This document shows positions 57,121 through 64,000 of a stretch of 64,000 nt of DNA, in pieces; the stretch's first letter is position 1; each line of letters opens with the position of its first letter. Location: assembly GCA_032718475.1 (NCBI GenBank), contig JAUCBJ010002221.1, forward strand, positions 1-64,000, written 5' to 3'. The DNA is from Nemertoderma westbladi. Lineage: Eukaryota; Xenacoelomorpha; Nemertodermatida; Nemertodermatidae. The notes below the pieces were generated by a model. The model saw only the letters and a list, made by a program, of their open reading frames with translations. It was not told the origin of the DNA and made no database searches. The position numbers were made by a program, and so were the translations under genes.

Positions 57121-59895
57121 TCATACAGCTCATCCGGTGTATTTCTTTTGAAAATAGGTACGGCAGATCACCACGCCACTTTTTCCTTCTTTAATAAATA
57201 TAAAGCTTGTTATACGCCACCTAGCGATACCTATTACTACGATTATGCGAACCTAAACAAAAGTACTTTCTTGGGAGAAATTGATAATTTAGTACTCGAA
57301 AATAATTTTGACAGTATAGTACTTGATTGTAGTACAAATACGACCAACGTTTCACCAGCTGAACGTCTGTTAAATTTTTATGATAATTTCAGTAATGTGT
57401 GTAATCATATTTTACCCCAAAAGAAATCTAGTTATAAAACAAAACCCTTAAAACCGTGGATTACACCTGCACTTTTACGAAGTATTGTCTGTACAAATAA
57501 ATTGTATCGTAACTCCCCTTCCGTAGAAGGTTGGAAAAAATTTACTATTTATCAGAATCTTCTAACAGACACTATTCGAAAGGCTGAACAAGATTATTAC
57601 AAATCTGAAATTATCACTAACAAATCGCAGCCTGCTAAGATGTGGAAAGTCATTAACAGCTTACTGAATAAAAAAGGGAAGAGGGTGTATCCAACTAAAC
57701 TCATTGAACCTACAACCAAAACTGTTATAACAGATCGCAACGAAATAGCGAACTGTTTTAACACTTATTTCTCATCCATTGGGCCATCTCTTAGCGAACT
57801 GTTTTAACACTTATTTCTCATCCATTGGGCCATCTCTTAGCGAACTGTTTTAACACTTATTTCTCACCCATTGTGCCATCTCTTAGCGAACTGTTTTAAC
57901 ACTTATTTCTCACCCATTGGGCCATCTCTTAGCGAACTGTTTTAACACTTATTTCTCACCCATTGGGCCATCTCTGGCCACTAAAATTCCGCGTGATCCC
58001 CGTAGCTACCTTCCTCCTTCTCCAGCACATTCATTTGTTTTGGCTGAAACCTCAAGATCGGAAGTTTTATTTTATCTACTTGATCTGAAACAAAGCCATC
58101 CAATGATAGTTTCCCAATCAAATTAGTGCGTTTGGCTGTCCCTTCAATTGCAGGTTGTCTGGCAGATCTTATAAACTCCTGTATCCGCCAAGGTGTATTC
58201 CCTGATTTCTTAAAGGTGGCTGAAGTAGTTCCGGTTCACAAATTCGGCTCCCCTTATATTCCTGGTAATTACAGACCGATTTCACTTCTCCCCGTATTTG
58301 GAAAAATCTTGGAACGTATCATTTGTAACCAACTCTCGGGTTTTTTCCACAAATTTAAAATTATTACAAAGAACCAGTATGGTTTTCGAACCAACCATTC
58401 AACCGCACATGCTCTAGTTGATGTAGCATATAAGCTACAGGCCGCCATCGATGATGATTTAACTTCTTGTGCGATTTATATCGATCTCCGTGAGGCTTTC
58501 GATACCATTGATCATATGATTTTATTAGGTAAACTGGAATCATACGGTATACCAGGATTGCCGCTTAAATTACTTGGTATACCTAGATTCCAGAACGCAG
58601 TGTGTAAAATTAATATACTTAATATGTAAAAGTAATATCAACAGGTGTGCCGCAAGGTTCTATCCTAGGTCCATTGTTATTTATATTGTATATCAATGAC
58701 CTCCCACAAGCTACATCTCTTTCAACAGTATTATTTTGCGGACGACACTAACTTACTTGGTTCCCACCGATGCCCCACTACTTTAATTAACATTGTCAAT
58801 CTGGACTTAGAGCATCTTTCTGAATGGTTCTCTACAAATCGCTTATCGTTAAACGTCGACAAAACTGTTTACTGTATGTACTCCAGTAACCCTCGTAACT
58901 TAGATTCATTACCAAAGGTGAAAATTAGGGATTCCGACTTAAATCATAGCAAAAACGTTAAGTACTTAGGGCTTACAATTGATAATTTGCTAAATTGGAA
59001 GGCTCATAGCTTGTCTGTATTATCTAGTATATCTAAATTAGTTGGGTTGTTTTTTAGGATACGTTACAAACTACCTCTTTTTATTTTGAAGTCCCTTTTT
59101 TACAGCTTGGTAAACTCCAAGGTTACTTACGGTTTAGTCTTATGGGGTAGTACTTATCATACTTGCATTAATAAAATCCGTATCAAAATAATTAAAATAT
59201 TGCGTGCTATTACGTTCAGTAAATGGGATGCCCATTCGCTGCCTTTATACCGTAAGCTAGACAGACATCTTACCAATACAGGCGTTGTTATATAAACTAC
59301 AAGTAGGTAAATTTATGTACGATGCATATCATGGAAATTTGCCAGAAGGGCTTAAAAACCTATTTAAAAGGTCAAACATTTCGCACACGTATTCAACTAG
59401 GAGTGGATCAAACTTGAATTTTTTCATCCCACGTTTCCAGACAGCCCGCGGCCAGATGTCGATTCAATACACGGGGCCTCATATATGGAACTGTATTGAT
59501 TTTTCAATAAAGAATCAGCCAACCATACATAAGTTTTCAGCCTGTTTCAAAAGGCACTTACTCAAAAACTTTGATAATGATTAAAGATTTACGGTTTGCT
59601 CGGAAGTTACACATCCTTTTAATTCAGGCACAAATATATTGATTAGTAAAGTCTGTGTATCTTGTTTTTTCACGTTCTCGATTAATATAAAAACTCACTC
59701 TAACAACTTTTCGGTGCCTCGGCCTCACTCATATTCTTATCCTTGTCACATACTCACATAATCACTACTAACACGTAACACGCTAGAGGCAACACCTTCT
59801 AGCTCCGGCTTCGTGTTGCCTCCATTTCCTCGTTCTATCATCCATCACACACACTGGCCACGTCTATAATTATACTATTGATTGATTGATTGATT
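57120..59895 (+). mobile_element. CR1-like non-LTR retrotransposon, 5'-truncated and frame-broken
   Basis: The sequence starts at the end of the endonuclease (TADHHATFSF), runs through the linker to the RT domain, and continues to the C-terminus ending at 59584. RT marks: GNYRPISLLPVFGKILERII, NQYGFRTNHSTAHALV, YIDLREAFDTIDH, GVPQGSILGPLLFILYINDL, the catalytic block FADDTNLLGS (about 58734), NRLSLNVDKT and KYLGLTID. The frame breaks at about 57806, 58128, 58629, 58690 and 59290. The 3' end reaches a GATT microsatellite at 59876-59897. The RT catalytic residues survive, but the frame does not. Confidence 0.87.
57748..57976 (+). repeat. 46-bp tandem repeat inside the LINE, about 5 copies
   Basis: Five copies of AGCGAACTGTTTTAACACTT plus ATTTCTC(A/C)CCCATTGGGCCATCTCTT. 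The unit derives from the LINE coding segment FNTYFSSIGPSL. 46 is not a multiple of 3, so the expansion breaks the frame. Confidence 0.92.
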
Positions 59896-60330
59896 GAAAT
59901 TTAATGTTATGGGCCTTCTTGCCCCCAACCAACAATGGTTTACATGACAACAAACAATAACACATAAAATACAAAGATAACAAATTGAACCAGATTTAGA
60001 GATAATATAAATTCACCTTAAATCTTACAAATATGAAAATACATCAGATTTACCCTAATAAATATAATAATGTTAGCTTATCCAATTCCGCTAACATGAA
60101 CCCACAAAGTAAGCCGTTGAGCAATATTGGGAGCACGAGGTTGATTACCAATCAACCTCGTGTCAGCCCAGTAAACGGGGACAATAGGCCCCAAAGGAGA
60201 CACACACAATAAGGGTCAGGGGCCAAACCCCTAACAGAGAGAGAACAACAGGGGCAACGGGAAACACACCAGGGAAGGTGAAAGGGCGAGAAGTGGGATA
60301 TTAGCCAATGGGGGGACAGCATCGACTAGG
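59876..60330 (-). mobile_element. Possible LINE 3' end on the minus strand
   Basis: On the minus strand the sequence GGCCCATAACATTAAATTTC is followed by (AATC)n, a usual LINE 3' tail. It would share its microsatellite with the plus-strand element ending at the same place. No coding part is visible. Confidence 0.35.
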
Positions 60331-60754
60331 TACAGTAATATGGCCAACTGTGCAGTACATATATTACCTGTTGGTGCTTCCCTATTCAGTTTAGTTTACT
60401 CAGTCAGATCAGTAGGGTGGAACGGGGACTTCTGTCACCGTCCGCTACCGCCATCATACTTATCTACCGGTAACCGTGTCATACTATACTGTGCTATATC
60501 AGACTATTATACCTTTATACATATTACCGAACATCAGAACTCTTTTACCTTTCACACACGGCGGGGACGCGTGGATAGAAAACCCAACGGATAAACCGGG
60601 ATCCGTAGATCCCGTCACAGTGACAGAATCAGATCCACCCAGCTGCCCTGACAGTGATAGAATCCTAGCAGCTGCCCTAACAGTCTGACAGTGATAGAAC
60701 TAGATCCAACCAACTGGCCTGACAGACTGTGGCTGCCAGCCACCAAAGACGAAG

Positions 60755-62209
60755 ATGAGTCGAGAGAAAGGAACGACACCGCCGCGGACCCCGGACGACG
60801 ATCTAACGATCCGCGAGGCCACGGCGAGACGATACGAACCCACGACGCCGGTCGATGCTACGCCGACCACGTCGACGCACGTTGACGCCACGTCGATAAC
60901 GAGCGACCCGGCGAACCAAGATGTGGGGGGTCGTCTACAAAGAGAAATCGAGTCGGGAGGAGAAGAGGAAGACGAGTCGACGCGGAGCGAGGGTCGACGT
61001 ACCGATGTCACCGGTCAGCCACAGGCCGAGGACGACGGACGGTCCACCGGAACGGCGACGGTGGGGCCGTCGGTACGACGTCGGACCCGGAGAGATGGAG
61101 GAGAGGTCGGCGACGAGGACGTCGGGGTTTCTGATCGACTTCGACGGGCCTACCCCGCGACCCGGGAGCAACTGAAGGAAGCTAGAGGAGGGGCTGAGAT
61201 AGACCAGGTGAAGTTGAGGAGACGACTAGGTGAGTCGAACAGATACTTTGATTACCTAGTGCGTTCTGGGCAGGGAGAACTGGCCGAGGAGAGAGCGAGA
61301 GGGGTTGCCTTCGAACTGTTTGGGCTATGGGAACGTAGGGGTATGGGGCCTGGTGTAGTGTACATAGGGCCATACTTAGTCGATGCCAGGGAAGTTAAGT
61401 TAGTGGGTTGGGCGGGACCGCACGAGGGCGAATCCGAGGTTAGCTCCGAGGATTCGGCCTCGTCGGTCAGCGAGGACCCCGGAAAGCGGGGGAAAGTTAG
61501 TAGGACGGAGGGGCGACGGGAGTCCGTCGCAACCGATAAGTCTGCTACATCCTCCGCAAAAGAAAGAAGGGTGCGAGAGAGTGAACGCGTGGCGTATAAA
61601 TTAGAAAAGGCGGCGGCAGAGCGGAAACAGTTAGAGGGGCGAGTGAGGGAAGAAACCGCATTATTAGAGTTGGTAAGGGAGGATAGAGAGAGAGCCGAGA
61701 GGGCCGCGAGAAGCCTTAGGGAGGCGAGAATAGAGAGCGAGCCGGCGAGTCGATCTGAGATGCTTGCGAGAGAGACGGCCGAGCGAGATTCGCAAGTGTG
61801 CAGAGAGAGAGAGATAGAGCAAGAGCGTGAGCGAGATGCTGTACATATCCGGCTGGCGATGCTTGGGCTATATCGGGCCAAACTAAAACGGCGCCGACTA
61901 GAACTGGCGCGGTTGGAACTGTCAGAGAGTGAGACCCCACTTACAGGCACCGGGCGAGAGAACCAGAACTGGTGTAGCCGTACGGGCGGGGGGGGGGGGG
62001 GGGGGGGTAGTAATAGTACGTTAGAAGTAATTAATATTAATAGTACCGTAGTAGATAACCCTAATCCCTTTATTACAGGAAATAATATTTTACCTGGTAG
62101 TAGTAATTTAAATTTAAATTCAAATAATAACATTAATTCAAATATTCAGAATAATTCAAATAATTCGAATAATAATTTAAATTTTGAAAATCAAATAATT
62201 CTAATTTAA
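60755..62209 (+). CDS. Charged, low-complexity protein; candidate ORF1/gag of a retroelement
   Basis: 484 codons from ATG at 60755, much more GC-rich than the rest of the window. Residues 1-125 are disordered and rich in Thr, Asp, Arg and Pro. Residues 126-222 form a compact region (SDRLRRAYPATREQLKEARG, then YFDYLVRSGQGELAEERARG, GVVYIGPYLVDAREVKLVGW) that looks folded. Residues 270-395 are Arg/Glu-rich and likely a coiled coil. Residues 411-418 are a Gly run coded by a 20-base G tract, followed by an abrupt Asn-rich, AT-rich stretch to the stop. I do not recognise a family. Its position, length and composition fit ORF1 or gag of a retroelement, but a host gene cannot be excluded. The same protein seems to continue in another frame beyond 62209. 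Confidence 0.5.
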   Translation: MSREKGTTPPRTPDDDLTIREATARRYEPTTPVDATPTTSTHVDATSITSDPANQDVGGRLQREIESGGEEEDESTRSEGRRTDVTGQPQAEDDGRSTGTATVGPSVRRRTRRDGGEVGDEDVGVSDRLRRAYPATREQLKEARGGAEIDQVKLRRRLGESNRYFDYLVRSGQGELAEERARGVAFELFGLWERRGMGPGVVYIGPYLVDAREVKLVGWAGPHEGESEVSSEDSASSVSEDPGKRGKVSRTEGRRESVATDKSATSSAKERRVRESERVAYKLEKAAAERKQLEGRVREETALLELVREDRERAERAARSLREARIESEPASRSEMLARETAERDSQVCREREIEQERERDAVHIRLAMLGLYRAKLKRRRLELARLELSESETPLTGTGRENQNWCSRTGGGGGGGGSNSTLEVININSTVVDNPNPFITGNNILPGSSNLNLNSNNNINSNIQNNSNNSNNNLNFENQIILI

Positions 62210-62294
62210 ATAATTTAAATCTCGTTTCAAATTCTAATAATTTAATTGATTTAACAAATAATATTGGGAATGGTGCTATTAATATGAGCGTGTC

Positions 62295-62460
62295 AGACGT
62301 GTATAGCCCGGCAGGCGGCGGCCTGGTAGGCCACGCAGTTAGTAGGCAGGAGGTGGCGGGGTTGAGCCAACCCGACGGCGGCCTGGTAGGCCACGTAGTT
62401 GGTAGGCAGGAGGTAGCGGGGTTGAGCCAACCCGAGGTGGGCCTGATGGGCCACGCAGTA
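62295..62460 (+). repeat. Short coding repeats of about 66 bp
   Basis: Tandem units encoding GLVGHAVxRQEVAGLSQP (three copies, the last diverged), each with GGCCTGGTAGGCCACG. They lie in phase in the 62284-62670 frame. Confidence 0.8.
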
Positions 62461-62544
62461 GTAGAGAGAGAGGCGGGGGTGAATAGACCCAGCCGTAGTA
62501 GAGACAGTGCGTCGACTAGAGAGGGGTGTAGAGACGAAGTAAGA

Positions 62545-62890
62545 GATAGTGAAGTTAGATGTGGCGAGTGGGGGGGGGGGGGGGGGGGGCTACCGGCGCC
62601 CCACCACATAAGACTAGTGGCGAGAGAGGGGGGGCAGAGAATGCCCCACAAGGGGGGTGTAGAGGTGTAGTAGGAGGTAGTGAAGTTAGAAGTAGCGGGT
62701 GGGGGGGGGGGGGGGCTACAGGAGCCCCACCACGAAAGATTAGTGGCGAGAGAAGGGGGGTAGAGAATGTCCGACAAGAGGGACGCAGAAGTGTAGTAAG
62801 AGATAGTGAAGTTAGAAGTGGCGGGTGGGGGGGGGGCTACGGGCACCCCACCGCGAGAGATTAGTAGAGAGAGAGGGGGGGCAGAGAGTG
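62545..62890 (+). repeat. Tandem repeats of about 125-130 bp, each with a G run
   Basis: Three units with the order GAAGTTAGA(A/T)GTGGCG, poly-G (10-20), CTAC-GG-GCCCCACC, GCGAGAGA-GGGGGG-AGAGA. G-run lengths differ between units and shift the reading frame. Confidence 0.85.
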
Positions 62891-64000
62891 TCCCACAGGC
62901 GTCGGCGGATAATGCGCGGGCCGAGCTAGGTAAACCGCAACACCCGGCGACGGAGAGTAATAAGGGGATTGCGAGTATCCCCAGCGGCGTGCGATCGAGC
63001 AGAGAGAGGCAGGTTGACGTCGCGAGAGGGCAGGCGAAGCGTCGAGCCCGATCAGAAGAGGGAAGAAGAACAGTGGAGTTTAACCGGGAGGTCGACGAGA
63101 GATCTCATGAGCCGGAATACTACACAGAAAAGAGAAGAAGGGAAGATAGTAGAAGAAGTGTCGCCACGAACGATAGGAGTGTGAGGACGGATAGCGGACC
63201 GTCGATAGTAGAGATGGAGTTAGGGAGTCAGTGGGGTCGAACTTCGGGAGATTGCCGTCGCCCCGGAGAAACGCACCGCACGCCAAGAGAGGGGTACAGG
63301 ACGTACCAATACAAAGTCGAGAACAGGAGAGGGGATCGAAGAGAAGCTTCCCGACGGGATATAGCTGCCGATCGAGAGTACGGTAGTCGCGGGGAGATTC
63401 GAGATTCGCGAAGAATAAACTTCGGTTCGAAAGGGCACATGCAGACTGCAGGACATACTGTAGGCCTTACTGCACATACTATTATAGGCCATGCTGGGAG
63501 AGATAGAGTAGGCGATGGGGTAGCGCGAACGACGGGATTAAACCCGGAAGTCGCGGAGTACATACCGGTAGGTAGGCGAGAGGTAGGTAGGCCTATATCG
63601 GTACAGCAGCATGACTATAATACACAGGGACATAACATATATCCAGGGGAGGGGGGAGTTATTGGAGATAGACGTATGGGCCCCAATGTATTAACATCAA
63701 CCCCAGTACCAAACATACCGGCCGGGGGGGGGACAGGGTGACATTCCCCCATCACAATATCGACAATATACCCCGATAGGAGCAAGAACATCGAACTCCC
63801 TGGACGAGAGCAGGTCGTGCGGACAGTCACCACCACACGCGGCCATACAGGGGACTGCTAGTCCACAGTTAGCTGGTAGCAGGGCCACACCGTGGCGGGG
63901 ACAGGAAGAAAATAACACCAAAAATAAACACAATCCCAATATACCCAGTAGGCCGAGTCTAGACAATCGAAACATTAAATCGGTACATATAAACCTAAGC

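Larger units (their letters stand above)
62210..64000 (+). pseudogene. Continuation of the GC-rich open frame, broken at G runs, cut by the window end
   Basis: Open stretches follow in shifting frames. About 62185-62670: Asn-rich, then three YSPAGGGLVGHAVSRQEVAG-type repeats. 62559-62864: GGGGGATGAPPHKTSGERG-type repeats. 62806-63741: Arg/Glu/Ser-rich, ending in a second folded-looking part with GHTVGLTAHTIIGHAGRDR. Another frame runs from about 63740 to the window end (PPSQYRQYTPIGARTSNS...). Frame changes coincide with G homopolymers at about 62569-62589, 62701-62715, 62826-62836 and 63724-63732. Either the gene is decayed or the G-run lengths in this assembly are wrong. Confidence 0.45.

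Noticed and set aside
61252-62133. A 293-codon frame on the minus strand opposite the GC-rich ORF
   Set aside because: The high GC content and the RGA/GAG codon pattern of the sense strand leave the antisense free of stops; Ser/Leu/Arg-rich mirror composition is typical of a shadow frame.
62133-62846. Pro/Ser-rich minus-strand frame (PPPPPPATSN...)
   Set aside because: Antisense of the G-run tandem repeats; no independent support.

Overview
The window is nuclear DNA of an animal, most likely a marine invertebrate, but I cannot name the taxon. The evidence is a spliced SLC22-type transporter gene with GT-AG introns, other animal-type genes (SLC49A3-like, UBIAD1, mitochondrial aminomethyltransferase), and dense non-LTR retrotransposons, tRNA-derived SINEs, satellites and foldback elements. 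No bacterial operon, rRNA gene or CRISPR array is present. The overall sequence is AT-rich with local GC-rich and G-run islands.

Layout. 1-22.4 kb: one complete minus-strand organic cation/anion transporter gene (7 coding exons, 577 codons before the stop). Its fourth intron is about 16 kb long and holds a 42-bp minisatellite, LINE relics, a G-rich repeat pair, a 4-kb repeat block with hairpin motifs, a tRNA-type SINE, a nearly complete LINE and a hammerhead-ribozyme-like SINE. 22.4-28 kb: LINE fragments and several tRNA-like elements whose A and B boxes flank hammerhead-like cores. 28.3-39 kb: two single-exon SLC49A3-like transporter paralogues on the minus strand, with very similar tracts that suggest gene conversion. 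Between them lies a decayed LINE split by a TTAA-flanked 1.7-kb element. 39.7-47.5 kb: a second copy of the same LINE family carrying three nested insertions: a 369-bp element, a related 1.55-kb unit in three tandem copies that each encode a CxxC/CxxC protein, and a 2-kb foldback element. 48.6-49.6 kb: a UBIAD1-like prenyltransferase gene. 51.4-54.5 kb: about 48 copies of a 42-bp satellite, followed by a 1-kb palindromic foldback element. 54.8-56.0 kb: an intronless aminomethyltransferase gene. 57.1-59.9 kb: a frame-broken CR1-like LINE. 60.3-64 kb: a GC-rich, charged, low-complexity open frame broken at G homopolymers, perhaps ORF1/gag of a retroelement that continues past the window.

The host genes are functionally unrelated (solute transport, vitamin K2/ubiquinone-type prenylation, glycine cleavage). 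The most unusual material is in the repeats: tRNA-hammerhead chimeras, a hairpin motif whose stems change while pairing is kept, and the nested insertions in the LINE remnants. Exon joins were deduced by hand from splice sites and reading-frame phase; family assignments rest on recognised motifs, not on database searches.
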